Below, piece by piece: positions 11,901 to 19,447 of a stretch of 64,000 bases of DNA (its first letter is position 1; every line of letters starts with the position of its first letter). Below the pieces are notes generated by a model. The model was not told where the DNA came from and ran no database searches. It worked only from the letters and a program-made list of their open reading frames with translations. The position numbers and the translations under genes were made by a program. Source of the stretch: CAZLGM01 sp964623625. Its GTDB lineage: Bacteria; Desulfobacterota; Desulfobulbia; Desulfobulbales; Desulfocapsaceae. The stretch spans positions 25,523-89,522 of the forward strand of contig CAZUUJ010000003.1 in assembly GCA_964623625.1 (NCBI GenBank), read 5' to 3'.

Positions 11901-14518
11901 AAATCAATGCCGGCTCCTCCATAAAGAATGTCGCCACCTGTCTCTTCGGGTTCTGAAAAAAACGGAATTGTTTCTTTTGCATCAACATAACTGATGGATT
12001 GGCCTAAGATAAAATCGTTTCCCGGTCCTCCGTCAAAAAAATCGCTGTTTGATAAACCGGATATCGCGTCATCACCATCTTTGCTCGATATTGAAAAAGT
12101 CGGTGGATCGGATTTTCTTTTCAACCAGATACTGGAACCATGTTCATCACCACTAAATAACCACCCGGAATCATATACAATAACATGTCTATATTCAGCC
12201 GTTACAGACCGCCTCTCGTCTCCATGAAAAGTAAACCAGGCGCCAAAAGACTCATTACCGGAATAATATTTACCGCGATAAACGTTCCCCTCTATGTCTA
12301 ATCCGGAAAAAGAATAATCATACTCTTTTTCTTCTTCCTCCCAATTCTCTAAAGTGATACCAAAATCCTTTGATGAAAATGAGTCGAGAGTAAAAAAGAA
12401 GTTATCAGCTTTTCGAAAAATGTTTAATGATCCATCATTATTTAAAACTGCCGAATATGTTTGATCTTCATCCTGATAAAAATTGATATTGTTTCCCTGT
12501 TGCTTGAGGGTTAGAGCTGGTAATTTTTTATCGCCTAGGTAGACCGTGCCTTCTTTATCCACATCAGAGATGACATCCCCAATTCCGATATAATAGGTAT
12601 CATCACCTTCTCCGCCTTCCAGCCGATCTGTGGCAAAATCATCACCATCTGAGTGAAGAATGCCGTAAAGGGTATCGTTACCCTCCTTTCCATCAATGAT
12701 ATCGGAAGACAAACCACCATAGATGATATCCGCGTCGGATGAGCCTGTAATTGTATCCTGACCACCTTCACCATGAATCGACTCGATACTCACAAGGGTG
12801 GTTTCACTTAGATCGATAATGTTGTCATCATTTGTGCCTGCGATTGTGTTTTCCTTACCTTTTCCGTCGATCACTTCTATAGAGTTGGTTTTATCCAATT
12901 GGTTGACCCGGATTATGTCGTCTTCGTCAGATCCCTCAATGGTATCGTGCCCGTCTCCTCCCCAAAAGTCATCATAGGCCGAATCTTCACCCATGATAAA
13001 GAACGTGTCATTATTGTCACCGCCATGCAGCTCATCGGGTCCTTTGCCGCCGATGATATCATCATCACCATCTCCGCCATAAAGCTTGTCAGATCCGCTA
13101 CCACCTTCGAGATAGTCCTCACCACCATGGCCGAACAGAGTATCGTTGCCATCCATGCCGTAGAGATGGTCGTCGCCCTGGTTGCTGTACGTTCCGTAAG
13201 TATTGTTGCCGGAATCACCAAAGATGAAATGTTGAGTTGTTTGACCGTTTGATCCGCCCCGTTCCAAGGTAATATTCAGCTCTTTATCTGAGAATTTTAT
13301 TGGCTCTTGATTTCCATTTTTATTGGCGCCTTGGACGATGAACAAGCCCCTGTCTGTGATGAACTGGTCAGTATAGTCTACTTCCAATTCGGAGAATTGA
13401 TCGTAGAGCGAACTCTTGCCCTCTATGGTAAACGGCATCAGCCTGAGCAGGGCGTAGAGATCAGCTTTTTGTTCTTTATCAAGATTGTCTATTTTTGATT
13501 GTGTTTCATGGGCAATTAAGCTTAAGTTGGAAATACCTGAGTTTTTAAGTCTCTCGGAAAACGGCTCATGATCATTTTCAGAGGTGGTTTCACCAACTCC
13601 GGTCAATTCTCCAAGGATGTTGAGAAAACGCTCTACCTTGTTTTTATCAGGACCATAGATATTAGTAAGCTCTGCACTCTCCTCATTTGGAAGAATATAG
13701 AGCAATTTCTTTGTTAATGAGTTGTAATCTTCATCGGGAATTATTTCGAGGAGGTTGTTGTAAATAGAAATACTCTGATTAAAAACTTCAATACTATGAG
13801 TATTGTTCGGTTCTCCACCTGGAGCTCCGGTGTGATTTAGAACAAAATGAGTTTGCCCAACTTGGCCTGATAGAATATTAGTTGCAATACCACCAACTAG
13901 ATCGTCTCTTGCATGACCGATCTGGATGATATTGGTGATATTCTCAGTCGATTTTTGGTTTTGAACACCTAAATCTTCGAGATGCTCGCCAAGAGAGTGG
14001 TATTGAACTATCAACTCAAGTTGCAATGGATCCTGAATAATTGGGATATCTGTGACATACGTGTCATTAGCATCCCACAGCATATTCTTAATACCGAACC
14101 CATTATAGGTAAAAGCTTGAAAACCATAGACATAGCTGGCCATCCCGGCTATCGAACCACCTAGAGAATGGCCGGTGATTGTGGTGTTGGAGGTCTTGAT
14201 TTTTCCTTTCTCTTTTTTCTTCATTTCCTCAATAAAGGACATAGCGTCCTTCATCTGCTGAGGAACACGGCCGGTACCCATATAGGCGATGTCAGTGATA
14301 ATCAGGTCTTTCATGAACTGGCCAGGAAACTCAGTGCCACGGAAGGCGAAAACGTACTTATCTCCAGTTTTCAACAGCATGCCCTGGAAGCCTGAGGGTT
14401 GGGTGTCTGTGTCGATGACAGTATATTGGGGGAGTTTTTTGATGTAGTCTGTTTTGGAATAGCTATTATAGGCTTCTTCAGACAGATTACCCATATCTTT
14501 TACTATTCTTTTATCCAT
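5981..14518 (-). CDS. Giant secreted RTX protein with N-terminal lipase-like domain and VCBS/cadherin-like repeats
   Basis: A 2845-residue uninterrupted ORF. Residues 1-300 form an alpha/beta-hydrolase domain of the lipase class 3/DUF2974 type: AFRGT near 58, nucleophile elbow GHSLGG with Ser118, and plausible triad partners Asp205/206 (GHARDDLVGG) and His241 (NNTHSIEVF). Several blocks of calcium-binding GGxGxDxLxG nonapeptides follow (about residues 440-530, 590-690, 900-1250, 1460-1690 and 1900-1980), separated by beta-rich spacers. Residues about 2100-2640 hold six cadherin/VCBS-like domains ending in VNDAPV, VNDLPV or VNDTPE. The C-terminus is Ser/Thr/Gln-rich and ends ELKNALLTV, as in type I substrates; no N-terminal signal peptide is visible. 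It lies beside its likely exporter. Function is inferred to be an exported lipase/adhesin. Confidence 0.93.
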   Translation of the reverse strand: MDKRIVKDMGNLSEEAYNSYSKTDYIKKLPQYTVIDTDTQPSGFQGMLLKTGDKYVFAFRGTEFPGQFMKDLIITDIAYMGTGRVPQQMKDAMSFIEEMKKKEKGKIKTSNTTITGHSLGGSIAGMASYVYGFQAFTYNGFGIKNMLWDANDTYVTDIPIIQDPLQLELIVQYHSLGEHLEDLGVQNQKSTENITNIIQIGHARDDLVGGIATNILSGQVGQTHFVLNHTGAPGGEPNNTHSIEVFNQSISIYNNLLEIIPDEDYNSLTKKLLYILPNEESAELTNIYGPDKNKVERFLNILGELTGVGETTSENDHEPFSERLKNSGISNLSLIAHETQSKIDNLDKEQKADLYALLRLMPFTIEGKSSLYDQFSELEVDYTDQFITDRGLFIVQGANKNGNQEPIKFSDKELNITLERGGSNGQTTQHFIFGDSGNNTYGTYSNQGDDHLYGMDGNDTLFGHGGEDYLEGGSGSDKLYGGDGDDDIIGGKGPDELHGGDNNDTFFIMGEDSAYDDFWGGDGHDTIEGSDEDDIIRVNQLDKTNSIEVIDGKGKENTIAGTNDDNIIDLSETTLVSIESIHGEGGQDTITGSSDADIIYGGLSSDIIDGKEGNDTLYGILHSDGDDFATDRLEGGEGDDTYYIGIGDVISDVDKEGTVYLGDKKLPALTLKQQGNNINFYQDEDQTYSAVLNNDGSLNIFRKADNFFFTLDSFSSKDFGITLENWEEEEKEYDYSFSGLDIEGNVYRGKYYSGNESFGAWFTFHGDERRSVTAEYRHVIVYDSGWLFSGDEHGSSIWLKRKSDPPTFSISSKDGDDAISGLSNSDFFDGGPGNDFILGQSISYVDAKETIPFFSEPEETGGDILYGGAGIDFIKGSEGDDTIDGNSDNDFLAGFKGDDIISGGEGTDVLAGGYDNDILYGMEDMDFLFGDGYLSEIDQHGNELNGGFKKSVFFDLDQLPSLDIQPVFSPKGYITDYKSNFPITTVSEGNDDFLSGGAGVDYLEGNGGNDILNGNEDEDTLIGGLDNDLLFGGNKNDLLVGDNGDGSGDGADVLFGGEGDDDLYGLGGADILIGESGIDNLYGNDGDDILSGGEDDDVLFGDNEDKSGSGNDFLYGGPGNDELQGHGGDDVLYGQTGDDMLFGYGDDDQLFGGQGQDQLIGGDGEDALDGNEGDDLLFGGKGNDTLAGSRGNDSLQGEAGDDTYVFSFGDGTDYLIDTQGNNSIHFNTITDISQLSVYYATTSGGQVARNEDGADLWIEYSADDRVIIKGGKSNFSFQYNLADGSRYGHDAVLSQVVMQEGNNSDSTDESPSPGSETSDSNQRQLSIEEIYHTLFPEENTSENNIDIYSRWDLDIARLVTDYSSGSTTSGGGSSNSQNKGEIKNPVELYYPPRTPGSSGDIDEYKINEINRIINGFGSFDNGAISYDHYWQLREKEKIPSTVSSNFTSSVTFNRNRGKTVTGGPGNDQLSGSPEDDYIYGESGDDVIKGLGSDDTLDGGIGTDTLYGGEGDDYLVSWGGNDVLHGGDGNDNLNGGSFSFRDTLLIGGPGSDFLTGGTADYSDSSSAVTINLDYGSAEGGDAEGDEFEEIVGVIGSKYNDYVYGFSNFSNSLEGGEGNDYLEGGNENDFLCGGTGSNILHGRGGNDTYLLLIDGNDENVINDDHIFDTGGFDRVVFSSNVGSEEVSFTLKNEGLLVRYGKQLQHSLMASRYCIESFQLIDGTTLPIRLSEDSHGEDNDDNNSSHSQIDEKLILKGSDSDDELHGNSGDNYIDGGYGSNRLFGGHGDDTYLLSSDVEDGLYDDDYIAEDYIYDEGGNDSVIFNNSLNWEDIQFELEDEDLHVRYGEELQHSLFVEGNSVETFKIEGGGVKSREDIIQSLTDDGGEDGYDDDLGSYDDDTGGYEKYISGTDGDDILRGDDSDDYLNAKRGNDLIEAGAGDDMLEGGEGQDQLFGNSGDDYLNAEDGDDQLDGGYGSNILAGGRGNDHYYLSADDEASLYDDDLIVNDYLYDDDGNDCVVFNRDIDWENISFELEDEDLHVRYGKELQHYLLIAGNSVETFKIQGGTTKSPEEIIQSLADDGGEDGYDDDGYDDDDAADPLLLQVANYEKSLDEDSDIDGQIEVENGGDEPGFSIWQEAASGEFDLEDDGSWYYTPDENFNGSDQVKVKIKNDAGGEAISTIDLTIKPVNDAPVIEPVEQYHLQDIRSYEGQLVAHDIDGDELSYSIVGEPPVGNLRIKENGSWEYEAAEGFIGNDKVIVLVEDGNGGNKEVDLSFYVQVSPPLVKKDSVVLNEDSIFSGNLSVENSVGGRLTFSIDDDSEYGVFQIDEEGWYTYKPLNDFNGEDRVSLTVRNKYWMPAEATILFSVLPVNDLPVIRIPEKNILQDVRLATGQLEASDIDEDNLSFTITGEQPSGTFAVEADGSWSYEAARGFVGEDKATVLVEDDKGGSRSIDLLFEVMVSKPSLKKNELSLDEDSRLESRLEVDNPVGGTLTYSINKDSEFGEFQLDEDGKFSYKPKENFFGSDAVLITIANEYSLSTKATLSITVLPVNDTPEAPERLTTVLQDTVVATGTVPATDVDGDTVTFTISVGPENGTLTIDENGNWRYETGEEYAGDEFAVITIDDGKGGITTTTLTFSNVKSESSQDEQITEQVILKMASVLPQKTAGPVQQTNVENNNAEKLQTSSSGKQSTETSTPTEKDKQETPANTSILKKYLETHDIQQRILQLTPSEGFKRPWQNNRKSLDLLREIPIKSGVSKIQSGKGKSEEKEAGSLLAQLTKNRATSQMESSTGSSTISIVNNHYDNYRRQTDSISLQSNLSVQSSLTGFLGTSADRESELKNALLTV

Positions 14519-15522
14519 TATTTCTCACTCCTTCCATAACTGCTTTTCCAATATAGTGTGCTTGATTTGTACGAACCTCGTTTTAAATAGTTTCTGTCCC
14601 AATCTGGTGATCGTATATCCGCATACCTGAACAAGACCTGATCATCAAATTCATTTACTCGTTCATCCCCCAACTTGTAGTCAAACTCAGGTTGCTGACC
14701 GCTGAACTGTGTAATCAAAGCCGCATACGCCATATACCGCCTTGAATAAGCAATTTCTTTGTTCTTTCTATTATCACTAATGGTAATCTTGTCGGCATGA
14801 AGTAGTTTGTTCAGCGGCCAGACGATCTTGATCGAATTAAATCTTACCGTGTAAACGATCGGTGGAAGATCTGTGGTTGACACATAGACTTCTGCCCTGG
14901 ACATGATAGCTTGAACGTCTTTTTTGCGTTGATCTCTATATTTTTCTTTTAGCTTATTTAATTGAGAATCTTGGTCCAATATATACTTTCCATATGGACT
15001 TTCCCAAAATTCTTCAGTTACCTTGCTATATTCGTCACCCTTTAAGTGTTCAGCATGTTGTAATCTTTTTGAAACTTCTTTATCTGATTCCTCTGTTTTT
15101 CTTTGTTGTTTATTAATTTCAGGAAGAAAAATTTTGCTCTGTTTGTAATCTTGTTCCTCTGCCCGATACAGATAAATCCTACCATCCTCCCCGTTTAAGG
15201 CTAATACCTTCAGGTTGATGCCATCCAAATAACTGGAGATCATCCAGAACCTGCCGTATTCATCATACCCCGGCCAAACGTTGTCTTCCCAATAAACGGA
15301 ACCAGGGCTTTTAACGGTATCATGTATCTCCTGCAAAGGAGATAATGAATAGAAAAAGAATAGGGTTTTAAAAAGAATCAAGCGCCTTAAGGGATAAAGG
15401 ATGAGAATAACTATCACAAAAATAACGGTCTTCTTTGATTTGGCATATTTGATAGTCAGACTTAGGATAATAATATAACCTATCGTCCATAGCAAAACGT
15501 ATCCAAGAAGTACAAAACCCAT
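14518..15522 (-). CDS. Membrane-anchored protein translationally coupled to the RTX lipase-like protein
   Basis: 334 residues of unrecognised family. Two N-terminal membrane helices (about 2-24 and 31-57) precede a large soluble domain with WEDNVWPGYDEYGRFW, a charged coiled region (about 130-205) and a C-terminal domain. Its TAA stop overlaps the ATG of the RTX gene (TAATG), so the two products are made together. The pairing suggests a dedicated partner of the RTX lipase: chaperone, foldase, activator or protection factor. That is inference; no sequence motif decides between them. Confidence 0.75.
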   Translation of the reverse strand: MGFVLLGYVLLWTIGYIIILSLTIKYAKSKKTVIFVIVILILYPLRRLILFKTLFFFYSLSPLQEIHDTVKSPGSVYWEDNVWPGYDEYGRFWMISSYLDGINLKVLALNGEDGRIYLYRAEEQDYKQSKIFLPEINKQQRKTEESDKEVSKRLQHAEHLKGDEYSKVTEEFWESPYGKYILDQDSQLNKLKEKYRDQRKKDVQAIMSRAEVYVSTTDLPPIVYTVRFNSIKIVWPLNKLLHADKITISDNRKNKEIAYSRRYMAYAALITQFSGQQPEFDYKLGDERVNEFDDQVLFRYADIRSPDWDRNYLKRGSYKSSTLYWKSSYGRSEK

Positions 15523-15802
15523 ATGATTTTCTCACAAACTATTTTTATTGTAGTTCCAGCATGTTAAAAACAGCATCCCTAATCATCATACAGTGACTTA
15601 CTAAACTGATATGATAACGAGATGACGAAATCCAAAATTTTGGTAAATAAATGGTAATATTTTCACTTTTCTCTGATAAAATGTTCAAAATGGAAATAAG
15701 ACTTGATCTTATTATCTTCCAGGCATCAATCTTTTAGTCTAACCTATCATACCCTCAACATCTGACATTTTTCTGACATTGTAATTGAAAAATGGAAAAT
15801 GG
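15523..15802. promoter_or_regulatory. Leader/control region of the RTX operon
   Basis: 280 bp between the RTX operon and the inverted-repeat element. It contains the recurrent motif GAGATGACGAAA (15619-15630) and a Pho-box-like direct repeat (15761-15780). No gene is seen. The minus-strand promoter of the RTX operon is expected here, but no clean -35/-10 pair was found. Confidence 0.45.
15761..15780 (-). promoter_or_regulatory. Pho-box-like direct repeat (TGTCAG, 11-bp period)
   Basis: On the minus strand: AATGTCAGAAAAATGTCAGA, two TGTCA half-sites spaced 11 bp apart, the geometry of PhoB/OmpR-family binding sites (E. coli Pho box: TGTCA-N6-TGTCA). It is about 240 bp upstream of the RTX operon start. 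Confidence 0.45.
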
Positions 15803-15832
15803 TGAATGAAAATGGGGTCGGGCCACGATAAC
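15803..15832 (+). repeat. Left inverted repeat of the REP-type element
   Basis: Contains TGGGGTCGGGCCACGATAAC; matches the reverse complement of 17194-17223 with one mismatch. Confidence 0.85.
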
Positions 15833-15851
15833 CGGTTAAATTTCAAAATGT

Positions 15852-16388
15852 TTACTCCCAGAAATAACGATTTCCATCCCCTATATCCTCTTTTTCACTA
15901 CCAGAAACAGCATTATAGGTGAGTGACTTTTCTCTTAATTGAAATCTTCCCTGATTTTCAATAATCTTCCTTCCTCTCGCAAGCGATCTTAGTCTCTGTT
16001 TGATCTCTTCAATAAAACGTTCGCTTCCAACTGCTATGCTTTCTGTCCATTCAGGTTGACGGTTAACTTTACCAATCAATAAGGACTCATCTATGAGGAC
16101 ACGATGAGCCTTTTGAAATGATTTATAACTTTTATATCCTGTTAGCTCTGCTAATTTCTGATATGAAATCAGCACATTCTTTCTTCGAGGTTTTTGAATT
16201 TCATTATACCCGCTATGAACCCATTCAGATGGGTGAGAAACAACACCTGTACGAACCATATTCAAATCAATGTAAATAAGACATCTCAACAAATGATGTT
16301 CGGATTCAACTGCTGTTGCGTGATAACGATCTTCCCAGAAAGCTCCCTTGCGTTTCTTCCTAAGATTGTATTCCTGCCCAATACGACC
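15852..16388 (-). pseudogene. REP-associated tyrosine transposase (Y1/RAYT), N-terminally truncated
   Basis: The open frame reads GQEYNLRKKRKGAFWEDRYH, then CLIYIDLNMVRTGVVSHPSE and SGYNEIQKPRR, the hallmark C-terminal half of REP-associated transposases. The usual N-terminal half, with the His-hydrophobic-His catalytic motif and start, is missing: a TAG lies immediately upstream of the first family residues (16389-16391). A translation start inside (TTG at 16292) would give only about 146 residues. The gene is therefore almost certainly inactive; mobility would need a transposase in trans. Confidence 0.85.
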
Positions 16389-16408
16389 CTAATTGTTAAT
16401 TGTTGTCG

Positions 16409-16636
16409 CTATTGCTCACTGTTTAGAAGTCTATCAATCTCCTTCAAACATTTAAGGTAAATATCTTCATTCTTTTGACAAACCACCCCATACTCTCTCA
16501 ATATCTTTCTAACGCCTTCCTCACCTTTCTTGTTTGCAATATCCTGCACCTGCGCTAGATACATCGCATTAAATATCCTGTTTGCTTTGGATATTGCCTC
16601 CTCTAACCTGTCCAGCTCTTCCACATTTTTTGCCAT
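16409..16636 (-). CDS. Small conserved-looking hypothetical protein inside the REP-type element
   Basis: 75 residues, all-helical and charged, with no signal peptide or membrane segment. It contains ISKANRIFNAMYLAQVQDIA and a single Cys (YGVVCQKNEDIYLKCL has two). The ATG at 16636 has a good ribosome binding site (AAGGGTGATGGC), and a Pho-box-like repeat lies 49-67 bp upstream. The family is not recognised. It ends 20 bp from the broken transposase frame and may be cargo of the element or the host gene into which it inserted. Confidence 0.6.
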   Translation of the reverse strand: MAKNVEELDRLEEAISKANRIFNAMYLAQVQDIANKKGEEGVRKILREYGVVCQKNEDIYLKCLKEIDRLLNSEQ

Positions 16637-16684
16637 GCCATCACCCTTTGTGTTTTTATTTTATCAGGTATTATAATAAAGGTA

Positions 16685-16703
16685 TCTGACATTTCGCTGA
16701 CAT
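16685..16703 (-). promoter_or_regulatory. Pho-box-like direct repeat upstream of the 75-residue gene
   Basis: Minus strand ATGTCAGCGAAATGTCAGA: TGTCAG half-sites 11 bp apart, 49-67 bp upstream of the 16636 start codon. Confidence 0.4.
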
Positions 16704-16974
16704 ATTGCTGATATTTTGGTTTTGGTACAGCTTTTCAATTATGATCTTCCTGTTTTTACTGTTTTTATCCGATTCAAACAAATCCTGTATATTCAATATA
16801 TTATTAGGTTTCGATCTCTTTATTTTGTCCTACAACTATGTTATGAAACGAGATGACGAAACCCAATAAATTCCATTTTTTTCGGTTTCCCAAAAATAAT
16901 ACTGTCAAAAACGCTGTTGATGATCCAGATAGTCAGGCAATAAATGTTTAATCAGACCAATAATACACTCGATT

Positions 16975-16994
16975 TCTGACATTTTTCTGACATT
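16975..16994 (-). promoter_or_regulatory. Pho-box-like direct repeat
   Basis: Minus strand AATGTCAGAAAAATGTCAGA, identical to the copy at 15761-15780. Confidence 0.4.
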
Positions 16995-17193
16995 ACGTTT
17001 ATTATTTATGAATTTATTTGTGAATTCGGTGTGATAATAGATTTAAGGTCTAAGCTAGATTTGCCCTGGGAGATAATGTCTTTTCGCTCTTGTCGTATTT
17101 TACTGTTTCTACATTTGCGTTTTTGACGACAAAAACAACATTATGGGTGGTTAAATGAGGTTATTTACAAGTTAATTGCTGTATTTCCAGATC

Positions 17194-17223
17194 GTTATCG
17201 TGGCCCGACCCCATTTGCATTCA
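17194..17223 (-). repeat. Right inverted repeat of the REP-type element
   Basis: Contains GTTATCGTGGCCCGACCCCA; inverted match to 15803-15832. Confidence 0.85.
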
Positions 17224-17273
17224 TATTTGCTCATTTGCCGTTCAAAAATAAACGGTAAAGTTCAAATTATTGT

Positions 17274-18974
17274 CTATAAACTCCTATGAGGTGCTCTACC
17301 TGCAGGCTCTAAGCGGCGGGAAGATGAGCCGCCCGAACCTGGAGTACCGACTGGATGTCCGGCCGGTCCTGGGTGTCCGGAAGAGGATGATCCAGGAGTT
17401 ATCTTTGGTGTTTTCTTTTTGACTTTAGCTTTAGCCACTTTAAAAGTAAAATCGCATGACTTTTTCAGGCTCGAGGAGGCAATATTGTGCGAATCAAGCG
17501 TTATGGTCACTTTGTATTTCCCTTCCTTTGTGACTTTAAAGGGTTTTTTAATAGTCATGGTCTTTTTTGAGCCTGGATTGATTGTCGGTACAGTTTTGTT
17601 TGAAACAACTTCTTTGTATTTACCCCCCCCGATTGGTTTATAGTTTATTCTAAACGTCATTTTTTGTGATAAGTCGTACTTCGTTCTGCCGATATTTTTT
17701 ACTCCAATAGCAAGGTCGAAAGCTTTTCCCAGTTTTGGGCTTGTTTTTGGTTTACAGTGCTCCAACCGGATAGAGGGCTTTGTTTTTAATTGTACTGACT
17801 CCTTGGCTCCATGCGTCGATCCTCTTCCAATCACCTCAAATTCCACAGGCTTGAACTTGTCGAAACCGGCCAGCGTCCACCGGTATTTACCCGGAGTTAG
17901 AATTCTAAATTTGGCTGTTGTTACAACCTGATCCTTGCCGTCTGAGGTCTTGCTTTTTAACAGTTTCGGCTCTTTTGTTTCTTTCCACTGTTTTGTTCTA
18001 ATATCCCATTGTTCGAACTTGAAAATCAAATCGGTTTGGCCAATGTCATGTTTAATCTTTGCAGAGAATGGGTTGCCGAGAACTGTCTTACCGAAGGTTC
18101 CAAATGGTATTGGCAGACCCAGCTTTTCGGTCGCTACAAGGCCTACTCCAGGCATGTTTTGAACGGTGAAGTATACCGTGACTTTTTGATCTAAATCTAA
18201 GGGTAGTGGGCCTGATAAAACCGATAGAGAGTAGTTAGCAGACGGTAACTCTTTATTTGCGATCCAAATGTAAGAATCGCCGGATTGCTGAAGCTCGGAT
18301 TTACCGATCTGATAAAAGAAGGGAACACCGACACCGGTCGGTTGCCAATTTTCATCTCTCTGAATAAGTTCAAAAAATAAATTTTCTCGCTTAGTCTGGG
18401 AAATAATAAAAGAAATAGCTTGCTTATACGTTCCATAGTTTGTTGGACTGATAATTGAGAGTTCTGGCGGGATATCAACCCTGAAGCTAATAGAAACCTT
18501 TTTATTAGGTTCCGACGCATAGCTGAATGACAACACGTAATCGCCGGCAGTGTAAAAAGTCTTTTTCTCCTCGTACAAATAATATTGCCCTAGAATCGAA
18601 CGTTCGAGTTGATCAGCAAAAATCCTAGTGCTACCGGAGCTACCTGGCCTATCAATACTAAGGTTCAAGTCTTCTTTTTTATCAGCATGGCAGATAATAT
18701 TAATGTTATTACCATCGTTTACTTCACCATTAACCGGGCTGATAATTTTGATTCCAACATATTGTGCAATCTGTTCCTGTTCCTGAAACTGGAGTTTGTT
18801 CTGAGGATGACTCCGGCTATTCTGTACGGTTTCTTGTGGAGTGTGTTTTTCTTGCGAGGGATTTGTAGCTTTTTCAGCCCCAAAAGCAGAGTAAAACGGA
18901 AGAAAAAGAAGTATTGTAAACAGAAATAATACAGAGATAAAGGATGTCGAGAGACGTGGAGATATGTGTTTCAT
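17274..18974 (-). CDS. Secreted protein with beta-sandwich (CARDB-like) domains and a Gly/Pro/Ser-rich tail
   Basis: 566 residues with a clear Sec signal peptide (about 1-33, ending YSAFGA). Most of the chain looks like repeated beta-sandwich modules with PGKYRWTLAGFDKF and EGKYKVTITLDSH strands. The segment around 395-510 (LAIGVKNIGRTKYD) resembles CARDB-type cell-adhesion domains. The C-terminal 45 residues are Gly/Ser/Pro-rich (HPGPAGHPVGTPGSGGSSS) and end in Arg-rich sequence. Likely periplasmic or exported. Alone on its strand, with an inverted-repeat element directly downstream. Function unknown. Confidence 0.75.
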   Translation of the reverse strand: MKHISPRLSTSFISVLFLFTILLFLPFYSAFGAEKATNPSQEKHTPQETVQNSRSHPQNKLQFQEQEQIAQYVGIKIISPVNGEVNDGNNINIICHADKKEDLNLSIDRPGSSGSTRIFADQLERSILGQYYLYEEKKTFYTAGDYVLSFSYASEPNKKVSISFRVDIPPELSIISPTNYGTYKQAISFIISQTKRENLFFELIQRDENWQPTGVGVPFFYQIGKSELQQSGDSYIWIANKELPSANYSLSVLSGPLPLDLDQKVTVYFTVQNMPGVGLVATEKLGLPIPFGTFGKTVLGNPFSAKIKHDIGQTDLIFKFEQWDIRTKQWKETKEPKLLKSKTSDGKDQVVTTAKFRILTPGKYRWTLAGFDKFKPVEFEVIGRGSTHGAKESVQLKTKPSIRLEHCKPKTSPKLGKAFDLAIGVKNIGRTKYDLSQKMTFRINYKPIGGGKYKEVVSNKTVPTINPGSKKTMTIKKPFKVTKEGKYKVTITLDSHNIASSSLKKSCDFTFKVAKAKVKKKTPKITPGSSSSGHPGPAGHPVGTPGSGGSSSRRLEPAGRAPHRSL

Positions 18975-19184
18975 TGTTCCCTCCTTATCGTGTGATACAG
19001 GCCGGATTTTTTCTTTTGCTGCTGTGATGATTCTATTATTATGTTCTTCAATCCATAAAAAATGTTCAAATATTTTTCTGATTACCCAGAATTCTCAGCT
19101 TAATTTTAACAGGTACCCACTATATAAGCACCCAAGTATAAAATAATCCTCAAAAACAAGTTACAATTTCAGCGAGGATTAAGC

Positions 19185-19430
19185 TTGCCCCTATTCTTTA
19201 TACATTATGGGACAGAGGAACAGTGTCGAAAAGCACGCTGCCAGCAACGTTGGCCTCATGGCCTTACCTGCACACAATGCCGCCATGATACTTGTTACAA
19301 GCCCAAAACAAGGAACATAGCAGTGCAAGCATTGTCGACATCAGTGCTCAGTTACCAATGCGAGTCAGTGAACGCCACGTAAACATTTTTCTCCAAAACC
19401 AACCCAGATAAATGCAATGTTGCTTCATTT
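19185..19430 (+). pseudogene. IS1595/ISXO2-type transposase N-terminal remnant, frameshifted
   Basis: The frame reads GTEEQCRKARCQQRWPHG then CTQCRHDTCYK, the zinc-ribbon start of IS1595-family transposases. The second Cys pair (QCKHCRHQCSVTNASQ) is found only after a frame change near 19318, followed by a TGA. No catalytic DDE domain follows, so only about the first 65 residues survive. Confidence 0.65.
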
Positions 19431-19447
19431 TGTTGACAACAACTCTG

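Larger units (their letters stand above)
16637..17193. other. Non-coding stretch in the REP-type element
   Basis: About 560 bp with no convincing gene. It holds two Pho-box-like repeats (16685-16703 and 16975-16994) and one copy of the GAGATGACGAAA motif (16850-16861). The motif-to-repeat spacing (about 125 bp) resembles that in 15619-15780 (about 131 bp), although the DNA between differs. Confidence 0.5.
15803..17223. mobile_element. Small REP-transposase-type element with 30-bp terminal inverted repeats
   Basis: 15803-15832 and 17194-17223 are inverted copies of one 30-bp sequence with a single mismatch; the core GGGGTCGGGCCACGATAAC (15814-15832) is perfect. Between them lie a truncated REP-associated tyrosine transposase (15852-16388), a 75-residue ORF (16409-16636) and about 560 bp of non-coding DNA with two Pho-box-like repeats. 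GGGTC-GGCC-type ends are typical next to REP-associated (Y1) transposases, so I interpret this as a decayed or non-autonomous unit. No target-site duplication was established. Confidence 0.65.

Noticed and set aside
8560..13200. Regular repeats suggestive of CRISPR or tandem arrays
   Set aside because: The periodicity is coding (27-base RTX nonapeptide units) in a continuous frame.
8032..13252. Many long open frames antisense or out of frame within the RTX gene
   Set aside because: They arise from the repetitive Gly/Asp codons of the RTX repeats and show no family features.
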